Made by a program: the position numbers and the translations under genes
Notes under the pieces: generated by a model
What the model was told of the DNA's origin: nothing
Seen by the model: only the letters and a program-made list of their open reading frames with translations
The model's database searches: none
Assembly (NCBI GenBank): GCA_004555705.1
Contig: SFHI01000022.1
Span: 6,492-70,491 of the forward strand
DNA length: 64,000 nt
Origin: Clostridiales bacterium
Lineage (GTDB): Bacteria; Bacillota; Clostridia; Oscillospirales; Oscillospiraceae
Reading direction: 5' to 3'
Shown here: in pieces, positions 35,772-44,192 of the stretch
How the letters are laid out: each line of letters starts with the position of its first letter
How positions within the stretch are numbered: position 1 is the stretch's first letter

Positions 35772-35784
35772 CGGGGGGTCCTCC

Positions 35785-36690
35785 ATGGCTCTGGATATCA
35801 ACGGCTACTGTCTGCCGGACGGCTTCTCCACCGCCAATGCGGGGATGTGCCAGTGGGGCTTTGCCGTACGAAACGGCCATAGCTATTTTATCAAGGAATT
35901 TCTGTCCCCCAAATACCCCCTGGACGAGGGGAAGCTGGGCCCGGAGCTCACAAAGGAAATGCGGGACAATGCCGACGCCTTTTTCGAGAGAAAAAGCGCG
36001 TTTTACGAGCGGCTTAGCCGGTGCCGGACGGGCAACAACATTATCGTCCTGGACTTTTTCCGGCATGGCTCCAAATACTACGCCGTCACGGACAGGGTCT
36101 GCGGCAGGCAGCTGAGCCCGGAGGAAGTTGCCGTGCTGTCCGATGATCAGAAGCGCACCCTCCTTCTGGCTCTGCTGTACAGCATGGCAAGCCTCCACCG
36201 GGCGGGTATTGTGCATTCCGATCTGCGTCCGGAGAACATTCTGGTAACGGCCACCCGGAACGGCTATTGTACCGCCAAGATCATTGACTTTGACGCCGGG
36301 TTCCTGGAGGATCAGATGCCGGAGCAAATCGAGGGCTCCCAGAATTACTTTTCGCCTGAAGCGGTGGAGCATATTCACGGTGAGCCCGTAATCGTCACAA
36401 CTCAGGCGGATGTGTGGGCCCTGGGACTTCTGATTCACCAGTATTGGTGCGGCAGTCTGCCGGGCTTCGAGGAGAAATACCATTACGCCTCGGAGGCTGT
36501 ACTGGACGGAAGCACGCTTCAGCTGAACCCCGCGATCCCCCGGGACATTCTCCAGCTTGTGGAAAAAATGCTCTGCCGGGAACCGGAGGACAGGCCCACC
36601 ACCCAGGAGGCCTGGCAAGCCTTCCGGGAAATGGGGGTCCCCAGGGAAAAGCCGGATCCCTGGTGGTACATTCCGGATGATCTGAATTGA
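35785..36690 (+). CDS. Protein kinase-like protein of a TerY-P type module
   Basis: 301 residues, soluble. Kinase landmarks: a lysine in YFIKEF (about residue 38), catalytic loop HSDLRPENIL (HRD variant, about residue 146), metal-binding DFDAGF in place of DFG, and an APE-like SPEAVEH. DVWALGLLIHQYWCG is the subdomain IX helix start. The glycine loop is degenerate (GMCQWGFA), but the catalytic Lys, Asp and Asn are all present, so activity is plausible. It lies between the first vWA gene and zinc-ribbon genes, with a PP2C partner downstream. The ATG follows GGGGGGTCC, a modest site. Confidence 0.85.
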   Translation: MALDINGYCLPDGFSTANAGMCQWGFAVRNGHSYFIKEFLSPKYPLDEGKLGPELTKEMRDNADAFFERKSAFYERLSRCRTGNNIIVLDFFRHGSKYYAVTDRVCGRQLSPEEVAVLSDDQKRTLLLALLYSMASLHRAGIVHSDLRPENILVTATRNGYCTAKIIDFDAGFLEDQMPEQIEGSQNYFSPEAVEHIHGEPVIVTTQADVWALGLLIHQYWCGSLPGFEEKYHYASEAVLDGSTLQLNPAIPRDILQLVEKMLCREPEDRPTTQEAWQAFREMGVPREKPDPWWYIPDDLN

Positions 36691-36703
36691 AGGAGGAAAC
36701 GCT

Positions 36704-37135
36704 GTGGCAGAATATTTCTTTCTTGCAATTGCCGTGATCGGCGCGGTGAGCCTGATTTATTTCCTGATAAAACAACTGAAATCCTCAGGACAAGAGAATA
36801 AGCCCATCGACCCCGTCCCTCCGGACCCCGTCCTTCCGGAACCTGTCCCTCCGGTAAAAAAGCCCATTGCCCCCGTCCCTCCGGACCCCGTCCTGACCAA
36901 GGACGCGCTGTACGCCCGGGAAAACGGGATGTGGGTGTGCCCCTTCTGCGAAACCTTGAACCCCTATCCCGCCGGGGTATCCCCGGAGCGGCTCCCTTCG
37001 CCCAAACCCGTTCCGGTTCCCGCCGACCCCTCCCGGCTTGTGGGCGATCTGGTCAGGAAAGCCGCTGAGGAAGCGGCTCCGACGGAGCTGCCCCCCATGT
37101 TCTGCGCCGCCTGCGGAAAACAAAACATCCTATAA
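36704..37135 (+). CDS. Membrane-anchored protein with proline repeats and split zinc ribbon
   Basis: 143 residues starting at GTG (36704), with AAGGAGG 8 bases upstream. One membrane segment spans residues 4-22, followed by a Pro-Val-Pro-Pro-Asp repeat linker. Two Cys pairs, CPFCETLN (about residue 79) and CAACGKQN at the very C terminus, lie about 55 residues apart and could form one zinc ribbon with an insertion. No catalytic motif is present. It is 13 bases after the kinase gene. A tethering or adaptor role in the array is inferred from context only. Confidence 0.7.
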   Translation: MAEYFFLAIAVIGAVSLIYFLIKQLKSSGQENKPIDPVPPDPVLPEPVPPVKKPIAPVPPDPVLTKDALYARENGMWVCPFCETLNPYPAGVSPERLPSPKPVPVPADPSRLVGDLVRKAAEEAAPTELPPMFCAACGKQNIL

Positions 37136-37160
37136 GCCATTGCGTTGGGAGCGTTTCGAA

Positions 37161-37934
37161 ATGTATTGTAAATTTTGCGGAAAACCCATTAACCGGGCGA
37201 CCATGCGGTGTACGGGCTGTGATCAGCCGGTGTCCGCTCTTTCCGGAGGCGTAGGCTTCTGGGATCTGGCGGAGGGAAAGCAGGCGCCCGCAGCCCCGGC
37301 CGCCCCGCCGGACAAAACCATTGAAAAGAAGCTGGACCGGCTGCTTTCCAGCCAGAAACGGATGGGGAAACGTCTGACCGTCCTGGCGGCGGTGCTGATT
37401 GCCCTCTGCCTCTGTCTGGCAGTGGCGGTGACGGTGCTGATGCTCCGCCCGGCAGACGCGCCGCAGGAAGCCATGGCAGCCTTCCCCCCGTCCGAAACCG
37501 CTGCCCCGACAACCACGGAGCCCGCAGCGGAGACAACCACTGAACCCGCATCGGAGGCGAACACGGAGCCCGCGACCCAGGCGGCCGATGGCATCCTGCC
37601 CCCGCCCCAGGAGACTGTCCCCACCCTTCCCCGTGTCACGCGGCTTGGAGCGCCCTCGCCGGAGGGTGCGGAGCTGTTCCGGGTAGAGGCGGAGGGAGAG
37701 GTGCTGGAGATTCGGTGGCAGCAGAAGGACGAGTCGGGTGACTTTGCTGATTTTTCCGAGGATTCCTGCTTTGAGGAAAGCGTTCCATGGAATGACGAAA
37801 ACGGCAATACCGTTTCCATTCTGGCCCTTCTGCCCGGCGGCCCGGAGATAGCCGGAGAATTCCAGTGCGTTGTCAAATACGCGGACGGCAGCTGCTGGGT
37901 TTCCCCGCCCTTAACCCTGGAGGAAGCGGAATGA
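37161..37934 (+). CDS. Zinc-ribbon membrane protein with extracellular domain
   Basis: 257 residues. The N-terminal zinc ribbon (MYCKFCGKPI ... MRCTGCDQPV) is cytoplasmic. A basic stretch (RMGKRLT) and one membrane segment (about 75-97) follow, then a Thr/Glu/Pro/Ala-rich stalk with TTEPA repeats, and a C-terminal Ig-like stretch ending FQCVVKYADGSCWVSPPLTL. The ATG at 37161 is chosen because the ribbon begins there; the upstream ribosome site is weak (GGGAGCG). Its stop overlaps the next start (ATGA). The layout (ribbon inside, ligand-like domain outside) recurs in the genes at 40453 and 41930. Confidence 0.75.
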   Translation: MYCKFCGKPINRATMRCTGCDQPVSALSGGVGFWDLAEGKQAPAAPAAPPDKTIEKKLDRLLSSQKRMGKRLTVLAAVLIALCLCLAVAVTVLMLRPADAPQEAMAAFPPSETAAPTTTEPAAETTTEPASEANTEPATQAADGILPPPQETVPTLPRVTRLGAPSPEGAELFRVEAEGEVLEIRWQQKDESGDFADFSEDSCFEESVPWNDENGNTVSILALLPGGPEIAGEFQCVVKYADGSCWVSPPLTLEEAE

Positions 37935-38506
37935 TCGTCAGAAATAAAAACTGGGTATTCCTCTCCGCCGGAGCGCTGGTGCTGAGTCTGCTGTCCCTGT
38001 TCCTGCCCGTGGTGACCTACACCACGGGCATCGGCAGGGGCGTGACCCATTCTTACAACATTGTTCAGCTTTTGGACGGAGAATCCTTCGTCGAAAATGT
38101 TCTGGGCGAGTACCATGGCAGCTTCCTGTTCGGCCTCAGCGCCGGCGCCGCCAACGCCATCCTGGTGCTGCTGTGCGTAATCGGCGCTGCCGCGATTCCC
38201 TTGTCCGCCGTGGGTCTGCGCAGCATGGCCAAGCAGTACGAAAGCGCCTGGCCCTTCCGCCTGACTCTGACCGGGATTCTCTGCACCGCGATCCCGGCAG
38301 TGGCCCTTCTCATTGCCGTCATGATGTCCGGCGCCCAGTTTCCGGGGGACCTTCGCCCGGGCGCATACTTATTCGTCACACCGGCCGCCATGGCCGTATC
38401 CTGCGCCACAGTGGTCAAGCGGCACCGGCTTACCCAGGAAGAGCTTCGGATTCGGAAGGCCGCCGCGGCCTATATCCGCCCTGCCGGGGACCTTCCCCTG
38501 CAGTAA
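37931..38506 (+). CDS. Four-pass membrane protein of the signalling array
   Basis: 191 residues with hydrophobic segments at about 9-28, 66-90, 110-135 and 142-160. An extracellular loop contains GVTHSYNIVQLLDGESF and the tail is basic. The start codon overlaps the previous stop by 4 bases, so translation is coupled. No family is recognised. Residence between the zinc-ribbon receptor-like gene and the second vWA gene makes it part of the same transcript. Confidence 0.7.
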   Translation: MIVRNKNWVFLSAGALVLSLLSLFLPVVTYTTGIGRGVTHSYNIVQLLDGESFVENVLGEYHGSFLFGLSAGAANAILVLLCVIGAAAIPLSAVGLRSMAKQYESAWPFRLTLTGILCTAIPAVALLIAVMMSGAQFPGDLRPGAYLFVTPAAMAVSCATVVKRHRLTQEELRIRKAAAAYIRPAGDLPLQ

Positions 38507-38519
38507 GGAGGCGTGAAGC

Positions 38520-39233
38520 ATGAGCAATTACAGTCTCAGGTACAATGTGGACATCGTGTTCTGCATCGACTGCACCGAGAGCATGGACAACGTGCTGAAC
38601 ATCATCAAGGAGCGCGCCCTCAGCTTTTATGAGGACCTGTTGGACCGGATGCGCCAGAAGCAGAAAGCCGTGGATGCCCTCCGGGTCCGCGTGGTTGCGT
38701 TCCGGGATTACGTGGCCTATGACCAGGAACGGAAAAAGGGGAACCCCGGCAACGAGCCCATGCTGGTTACGGACTTCTTCCGCCTGCCGGAGGAAGCGGA
38801 AAAGCTGGAGCTGGCCGTCCGGAGCCTCCAGCCCAGAGGCGGGGGAGATGATCCCGAGGACGGCCTGGAAGCGGTGGCCTACGCCATCCGCTCCGATTGG
38901 GACAGAAGCCCCGGCGTGAAGCACCGCCACGTCATTGTCGTTTGGACGGATGCCCAGGCCCATGAGCTGGGCTTCGGAAAGGCCTCCTCCCGGTATCCCA
39001 AGGGCATGGCCCGCAGCATTGGGGAGCTGACAGCCTGGTGGGGAACTCCCTCCGCCCCGGGCTATTGCCTCCAGGGGGCGAAACGGCTTGTCCTGTTCAC
39101 CCCCAAGGAAGAAGGATGGGACTTTCTTACCGAGCAGTGGGATCAGACGGTTCAATTTCCCTCCAAGGCCGGAAACGGCTTAAGTGAGCTGGACTACGAG
39201 GAAATCCTGAACTGCCTGTCCGCCTCGCTCTGA
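38520..39233 (+). CDS. TerY-like von Willebrand factor A domain protein (second copy)
   Basis: 237 residues, about half identical by eye to the vWA protein at 35073 over its whole length (NYSLRYNVDIVFCID vs NYQLKYDVDVVMCID; GGGDDPEDGLEA in both). The metal site reads CIDCTESM, keeping DxTxS, so binding is probably intact. AAGGAGGCG precedes the ATG. The duplication within one operon suggests a hetero-oligomer or two separate partners, which is inference. Confidence 0.87.
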   Translation: MSNYSLRYNVDIVFCIDCTESMDNVLNIIKERALSFYEDLLDRMRQKQKAVDALRVRVVAFRDYVAYDQERKKGNPGNEPMLVTDFFRLPEEAEKLELAVRSLQPRGGGDDPEDGLEAVAYAIRSDWDRSPGVKHRHVIVVWTDAQAHELGFGKASSRYPKGMARSIGELTAWWGTPSAPGYCLQGAKRLVLFTPKEEGWDFLTEQWDQTVQFPSKAGNGLSELDYEEILNCLSASL

Positions 39234-39245
39234 CAGGGAGGAGCT

Positions 39246-40223
39246 ATGAGAAACAGAAAACCAAATTCCCCGGAAGGGGATTACCTCGACAAACTGGATT
39301 TCCTCTTCTGCGTGTACCGGGAGAAGCTGCCCGGAAACGGCGAGGATGCCTTCGTATACTCCGCCAATGTCCGTTCCGTCCTGGTGGGCGTCTTTGACGG
39401 CTGCGGCGGCGCGGGGGCCAAGCGCTATCCCAGACTTCAGAACAAAACCGGCGCCTATACCGCCTCCCGAATCACGGCGGGCGCGGTGATGGAGTGGTTT
39501 TCGCTCCTTCCCGAAGGACTCCCCGAGGCTCCGGAGGAGGCCGTTGGGGCCTTGATCCGGCAGCACCTGGAGCGCTGCCACCGGCAGGTGGGGGAGGAAT
39601 CCCGGCTGGTAAGCCCCCTGGTCAGAACCTTCCCGACCACAGCCGCCTTCGCGGTCTGCACCGGGGAGGCGGGACGAAACCGCGTGGACTTCTTCTGGGC
39701 CGGGGATTCCCGGGTGTATCTGCTGGACGAGGACGGCCTGGCACAGCTTTCCACGGATGATCTGTCCGTTCCCGACGCCATGGAGAATCTGTACAACGAC
39801 GGCGTCCTGACCAATGTCATCAGCCTTTCCAAGGCGTATACCATCCACCACGGCGCGGCGATTCTGGACAAGCCCGGAATCGTCTTTGCCGCGACAGACG
39901 GCTGCTTCGGATATGTGTCCACCCCCATGGAGTTTGAAGGGATGCTGCTTTCCGCCCTGGCGGATTCCGGCAGCGTCCGGGAATGGGAGGAGCGGCTGAC
40001 GGAAATCATCGGCACCGTCGCGGGAGATGACTATACCCTGAGCGCCGCTGTGCTGGGCTTCGGGGGCTTCGAAAAAATGCGCGCCGCTCTCTCCCAACGG
40101 CAGCGCTTTCTGGAGCGGGAGTATCTGGCAGACATCGGCAGCCTGAGCCGGGAGGAAAAAACCGCCCTCTGGAGCCGCTACCGGGACAGCTACAGCCGTT
40201 TTCAGGCCCCCCTGCCGGATTAA
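39246..40223 (+). CDS. PP2C-like Ser/Thr protein phosphatase
   Basis: 325 residues, soluble. Metal-ligand motifs of the PPM family are present: NGEDAFV, VGVFDGCGGAGA (DGxGG), FWAGDSRVYLL, FAATDGCFGYV and GDDYTLSAAVLGF (final Asp). It should remove phosphate from targets of the kinase at 35785 in a Mn/Mg-dependent reaction. AGGGAGGAGC precedes the ATG, 12 bases after the second vWA gene. A C-terminal helical tail of about 55 residues follows the catalytic domain. Its stop codon overlaps the start of repeat B6. Confidence 0.85.
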   Translation: MRNRKPNSPEGDYLDKLDFLFCVYREKLPGNGEDAFVYSANVRSVLVGVFDGCGGAGAKRYPRLQNKTGAYTASRITAGAVMEWFSLLPEGLPEAPEEAVGALIRQHLERCHRQVGEESRLVSPLVRTFPTTAAFAVCTGEAGRNRVDFFWAGDSRVYLLDEDGLAQLSTDDLSVPDAMENLYNDGVLTNVISLSKAYTIHHGAAILDKPGIVFAATDGCFGYVSTPMEFEGMLLSALADSGSVREWEERLTEIIGTVAGDDYTLSAAVLGFGGFEKMRAALSQRQRFLEREYLADIGSLSREEKTALWSRYRDSYSRFQAPLPD

Positions 40224-40349
40224 AATTGTCGTTTGGCGATTCATGATCGCAGGGGCGGATATGATCCGCCCGCAGCCTTTCGTCTGCAAAAGCATAACGA
40301 TTTTTTCGGAAATACATTTCGGGCGGCTAATAGCTGCCCCTGCGGTAGT
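40223..40349. repeat. Type B intergenic repeat, copy B6 (right end missing)
   Basis: The left end is AAAATTGTCGTTTG, overlapping the PP2C stop. Hairpins are GGGGCGGATATGATCCGCCC and GGGCGGCTAATAGCTGCCCC. After the right hairpin the usual CAAACACCAATTT is absent, so this copy looks truncated or decayed. Confidence 0.8.
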
Positions 40350-40452
40350 GCCCATCCGTATTTTCCCCGTATGACATGATCTGACGGGTATCATTTCAAA
40401 AAGAAAGGAGCGCTGGCAGTATTCCCCCGGAATCCCTGCCAGAATATCAGCC

Positions 40453-41880
40453 ATGAAAAAGTGTATCTACTGCGGCGCTGAAAACCCGGACTCCAATACC
40501 CATTGCGTCTCCTGCCAGAGGCCCATAACAACCACCCGGCTCACCGGCAGTATGGGAAACAACCCCTATCCGCCTCAGAACATCCCGGAGCCCCCGCAGC
40601 AGAGCCCGCAGCGGAATCCCGCTCCTTCCCCCGATGATGACAACTTCCTGTACTGCCCCCACTGCGGCACCCTGAATGAGCGGAGCGCCGCCTACTGCTC
40701 CAAATGCGGAACCCGGCTTGCCGTCAGAAGCAAACGGCGCTGGCTCTACGCCCTTCTGGCGGTATGCTTGCTGCTTGTGATCGCCGCGGGAGTGCTGCTT
40801 GCCCTGAAATTCAGTGGGGCCGAGGAGCCTTCCTCGCCCGAAATCTTAGAGGCCTCCGCAGCCGTCCCGGAAGCCGAACCCTCCGCCACGGAGCCGGACG
40901 CAACCGAGCCGGACACGACGGAACCTGACGCAACGGAACCGAACGCAACGGAACCGGACGCAACCGAGCCGGACGCAACGGAGCCGGACACAGCAGAGAC
41001 CCCCGCGGTCGAGCCTCCCATAACGGTCATTGCCGCAACGGAGCCGGACGCCACGGAGCCGATGCTGACAGCCCCCAAGAAGGAGCCGGACCCCGCCGTC
41101 ATGCCCTACAGCACCATCAGCGCCGGCGCGTATCACAGCGTGTTCCTCCGCCCCGACGGCACGGTAGGCTCCGCCGGGGAATCGAGCAACCATCGCCGGG
41201 ATGTTTCCGGCTGGACCGACATTGTATCCGTCAGCGCCTCCACCCACACCGTTGGGCTGAGATCGGACGGAACGGTGCTCGCCACCGGTCTTAACGATTA
41301 TGGTCAGTGCAATGTGGACGGCTGGCGCAATGTCATCGGCATCGCCACCGGCCCGGACCACACCGTGGCCCTGTTTGACGACAGAACCGTCGCGGCCGTC
41401 GGGAGAACCGATCAGGGGCGGTGCGATGTGGACGGCTGGACGGACATCATCTGGATCGCGGCCGGTGAGAAAAACACATACGGCCTGAAATCCAACGGCA
41501 CAGTGGTCGCCGCAGGCGGAAATGCCAGCGGCCAGAAGGACGTGGACAGCTGGACGAATATTACGCAGATCAGCGCCGGATACTCCCATGTGGTTGGTCT
41601 GCGGAAGGATGGTACCGTGATTGCCGCCGGAAGCAACGGCTATGGACAGTGCGATGTGGACGACTGGTACGACATCATCGCAATCAGCGCGGGGCACACC
41701 TTTACGCTTGGCCTGCGCTCCGACGGAACCGTTGTATCCACAGGCGACAATACCTATGGCCAGCGCAGCTTCGGCGGTCTGCGCGACATTGCGGAAATCA
41801 GCGCGGGCCAGTCGCACAGCCTTATCCGGTATACCGACGGGAGTCTGTACACCGTCGGAAAAAAGGTGTATGGCCCCTGA
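40453..41880 (+). CDS. Double zinc-ribbon membrane protein with extracellular RCC1-like repeats
   Basis: 475 residues. Two cytoplasmic zinc ribbons (CIYCGAENPDSNTHCVSCQ and CPHCGTLNERSAAYCSKCG) precede one membrane segment (about 97-117). The stalk carries a low-complexity tract of ATEPD-type five-residue repeats (about 136-185). Six or so RCC1-like units of about 40 residues, each with SDGTVLATGLNDYGQC-like turns, follow. Such repeats form beta-propellers that bind proteins. It follows the PP2C gene after repeat B6 and may be on the same or a separate transcript. A sensor role is inferred. Confidence 0.82.
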   Translation: MKKCIYCGAENPDSNTHCVSCQRPITTTRLTGSMGNNPYPPQNIPEPPQQSPQRNPAPSPDDDNFLYCPHCGTLNERSAAYCSKCGTRLAVRSKRRWLYALLAVCLLLVIAAGVLLALKFSGAEEPSSPEILEASAAVPEAEPSATEPDATEPDTTEPDATEPNATEPDATEPDATEPDTAETPAVEPPITVIAATEPDATEPMLTAPKKEPDPAVMPYSTISAGAYHSVFLRPDGTVGSAGESSNHRRDVSGWTDIVSVSASTHTVGLRSDGTVLATGLNDYGQCNVDGWRNVIGIATGPDHTVALFDDRTVAAVGRTDQGRCDVDGWTDIIWIAAGEKNTYGLKSNGTVVAAGGNASGQKDVDSWTNITQISAGYSHVVGLRKDGTVIAAGSNGYGQCDVDDWYDIIAISAGHTFTLGLRSDGTVVSTGDNTYGQRSFGGLRDIAEISAGQSHSLIRYTDGSLYTVGKKVYGP

Positions 41881-41929
41881 AACAGCACATCGGGCAGTGA
41901 ATCTGTTCAACAGCTGAGGTGAAATAGAA

Positions 41930-43852
41930 ATGAAAAAATGCAGCCATTGCGGCGTAGATAACCCTGATTCCAATTCCTTCTGCGGCTTCTGCGGGAAGCC
42001 CCTTACCAATTCTCCGGCGGGAGAGTCTGCCGGAGGCTCCCGGCTCCGGGGGAATATGGGTAAAAAAACCTATTCCGGAACCGGCACCGGGCAGACGGAT
42101 TCCTTCGACCCCGAAAAAACCCAGCTGGCGGAGCATACCCCCTCCGGGGGCTCCCGGCTTCAGGGGACCATGGGCGGAAAAACCTATTCTGGAACCGGCG
42201 CCGCCCAGGAGAATTCCTTCGACCCCAAGAAAACCCCGCAGACGGAGCACACCCCCTCCGGAGGCTCCCGGCTTCAGGGGACTATGGGCGGGAATCACCA
42301 CGCAGGAAGCGGGTCCACCCCCGCCGATTCCCGGAATTGGCAGGGCTCTTCCTCCAATTCCGGCAGCACGGGCAATATCCCCTCCGGCGATTCCCGGCTC
42401 CAGGGGAATCTGGGCCGGAATCACCACGCAGGAAGCGGGTCCACTCCCGCCGATTCCCGGAATTGGCAGGGCTCTGCCTCCAATTCCGGCAGCACGGGCA
42501 ATATCCCCTCCGGCGATTCCCGGCTCCAGGGGAATCTGGGCGGGAATCACCACGCAGGAAGCGGGTCCACCCCCGCCGATTCCCGGAATTGGCAGGGCTC
42601 TGCCTCCAATTCCGGCCAGCAGCAGACCTATCCCGGCGGGGGCAGCCGGTCCTCCGGGTACGATTCCGGTTCCCCCCGCGACCCCGAAGAATATGTGTTC
42701 TGCACAAGCTGCGGCTCCGCCACCCCGGCCGGCTCCACCTTCTGCGCCAAATGCGGAAGGCCTATGAAAAAGGAGCAGCGGCAGCGCAAGTCTCCCGTCC
42801 CGATCCTGGTTGGCCTTCTGGCCGCGGTGCTGCTGCTTGCTCTGCTCGGCTTCTTCCTTCTGCGGGGAGGCTCCGGAAACCGGGTGGAAGAGACCCTGCC
42901 CACGCAGACCATCCCGGCGGAGACCAAGCCAAGGGAAACCACGCCCACGCAAACCAAGCCCACGGAAACCGTGCCCGCACAGACCGAGCCCGCGCAAACC
43001 GCACCCACGGAAACCACGCAGACCCAGTCCGAGGTTCCCCTGTGGCAGACGGATCCCTTCAATTCCAAGGTCTGGAGAAGCAATCTGATGACGCCGGACC
43101 CGCTGGGCGTATTCGATATCAACAAAGAGCTTATCGCGTCCGTAGAATTCAGAATTACACAATTTGATTTCACCATGGAGGACGTGACCTGGAATCTGGG
43201 GAAGGACTCCAGCCAGCGGGTCATCGGAAAAGTCGAGTGGTACAACTCCAAGGCCCATGTCATCATCGCCGCCAACGGCGCCATCAACGGAGAGCTTTGC
43301 GCGGCGGGGCTGTTTGAGGGCTGCACCAACCTGGAGGCCGTCTACGGTCTGGAGGCCCTGCGGGTAATGGATGCCACATCCCTGGACCGGATGTTCTACG
43401 GATGCCAGAATCTGACCTACATCAGCTTCAACGGACCGTCCTGGAATACCTCCAAGATCACCTCCATGTCGGAGATGTTCCGGGAGTGTATGCTGCTGAC
43501 GGATGACAACTTCGCGTTCCTGAAATACTGGGACACCTCCAACGTCACCAGCATGTATGCCATGTTCTCCACCTGCAACAACCTGGAGCGGCTGGACCTG
43601 AGCATGTTTGACACCTCCCGGGTCACCAATATGGGCTATATGTTCAGCGCCTGCCGGCGGCTGAAGCAGGTGGATGTCAGCAGCTTCAACACCTCCCGGG
43701 TCACCAATATGGAGGGAATGTTCCGCTGGTGCAATGAACTGGAGGAGCCGGACCTGAGCGGATGGGACGTCTCGAAGGTGACCAATTCCTCCGGCTTTAT
43801 GAACGACGGCATGACCATCAACGGACAACCCTGGAAGGAATTCTTCAAATGA
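41930..43852 (+). CDS. Double zinc-ribbon membrane protein with tandem repeats and BspA-like (DUF285) surface domain
   Basis: 640 residues. An N-terminal zinc ribbon (CSHCGVDNPDSNSFCGFCG) precedes a long Gly/Ser-rich repeat region (about 24-250) built of GGSRLQG units and three copies of a 42-residue unit. A second ribbon (CTSCGSATPAGSTFCAKCG), a membrane segment (about 288-308) and a Thr/Pro stalk of PTETVPAQTEP type follow. The extracellular part consists of BspA-like leucine-rich units (MFSTCNNLERLDLSMFDTSRVTNM and similar), which in other bacteria bind host or matrix proteins. AGGTGAAATAGAA precedes the ATG. It is the last gene of the array, before a terminator. Confidence 0.85.
   Translation: MKKCSHCGVDNPDSNSFCGFCGKPLTNSPAGESAGGSRLRGNMGKKTYSGTGTGQTDSFDPEKTQLAEHTPSGGSRLQGTMGGKTYSGTGAAQENSFDPKKTPQTEHTPSGGSRLQGTMGGNHHAGSGSTPADSRNWQGSSSNSGSTGNIPSGDSRLQGNLGRNHHAGSGSTPADSRNWQGSASNSGSTGNIPSGDSRLQGNLGGNHHAGSGSTPADSRNWQGSASNSGQQQTYPGGGSRSSGYDSGSPRDPEEYVFCTSCGSATPAGSTFCAKCGRPMKKEQRQRKSPVPILVGLLAAVLLLALLGFFLLRGGSGNRVEETLPTQTIPAETKPRETTPTQTKPTETVPAQTEPAQTAPTETTQTQSEVPLWQTDPFNSKVWRSNLMTPDPLGVFDINKELIASVEFRITQFDFTMEDVTWNLGKDSSQRVIGKVEWYNSKAHVIIAANGAINGELCAAGLFEGCTNLEAVYGLEALRVMDATSLDRMFYGCQNLTYISFNGPSWNTSKITSMSEMFRECMLLTDDNFAFLKYWDTSNVTSMYAMFSTCNNLERLDLSMFDTSRVTNMGYMFSACRRLKQVDVSSFNTSRVTNMEGMFRWCNELEEPDLSGWDVSKVTNSSGFMNDGMTINGQPWKEFFK
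42291..42625 (+). repeat. Tandem repeat, 126-bp unit, inside the BspA-like gene
   Basis: Units start at 42291, 42417 and 42543 (GGAATCACCACGCAGG). The first two are complete and almost identical in DNA and the third is partial. Being a multiple of three, copy-number change keeps the reading frame. Confidence 0.9.
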
Positions 43853-43858
43853 TCCCCA

Positions 43859-43893
43859 GCCCCGGAAACCCAAGGGTTTCCGGGGCATTCTTC
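43859..43893 (+). terminator. Terminator of the signalling array
   Basis: GCCCCGGAAACCC-AA-GGGTTTCCGGGGC stem, 13 bp, followed by ATTCTTCT. Confidence 0.75.
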
Positions 43894-43944
43894 TGTTCTC
43901 CGGCAGCCCCCCGCCCAGCCGGCCCCCATTCCACATCGGGCCGA

Positions 43945-44086
43945 CAAATTGGTGTTTGTCGCTTCGCCTCAAAGTTTCCTGTCATTGCGAACCAGTCCGC
44001 AGACTGGTGTGGCAATCCCCCGGTTAGAGGGGAAATGTATCGAAAAGCACCCGCAATGACAGCATTTATTAGACAAACACCAATTT
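43945..44086. repeat. Type A intergenic repeat, copy A9 (internal deletion)
   Basis: 142 bp. Both ends are intact (CAAATTGGTGTTTG / CAAACACCAATTT) and so is the left half, but the sequence jumps from AAAAGCACC directly to CGCAATGACAG. The right hairpin arm and asymmetric core are missing. Confidence 0.9.
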
Positions 44087-44133
44087 GCCGCGCTGGCGTC
44101 TCGGGACAAAAATATTTTTAATAAACACCATAT

Positions 44134-44167
44134 AACAGTTGACAACTGTTTCTGTCTGTTATATACT
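44134..44167 (+). promoter_or_regulatory. Promoter with overlapping operator of the GntR/ABC operon
   Basis: Perfect TTGACA at 44139, 17-base spacer, TATACT at 44162-44167. The inverted repeat AACAGTTG-A-CAACTGTT (44134-44150) covers the -35 element. It is a likely autoregulatory site for the YtrA-type repressor encoded next. Confidence 0.78.
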
Positions 44168-44192
44168 GTTTACTGCAAGGGAGGGCAACACA

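Noticed and set aside
35073..36690. Tellurite-resistance operon
   Set aside because: TerY-like vWA, kinase and PP2C genes are present, but TerC, TerD, TerB and TerA are all absent, so resistance cannot be claimed.
42291..42625. Possible CRISPR array
   Set aside because: Units are 126 bp, contiguous, coding and without variable spacers; it is a tandem protein repeat.
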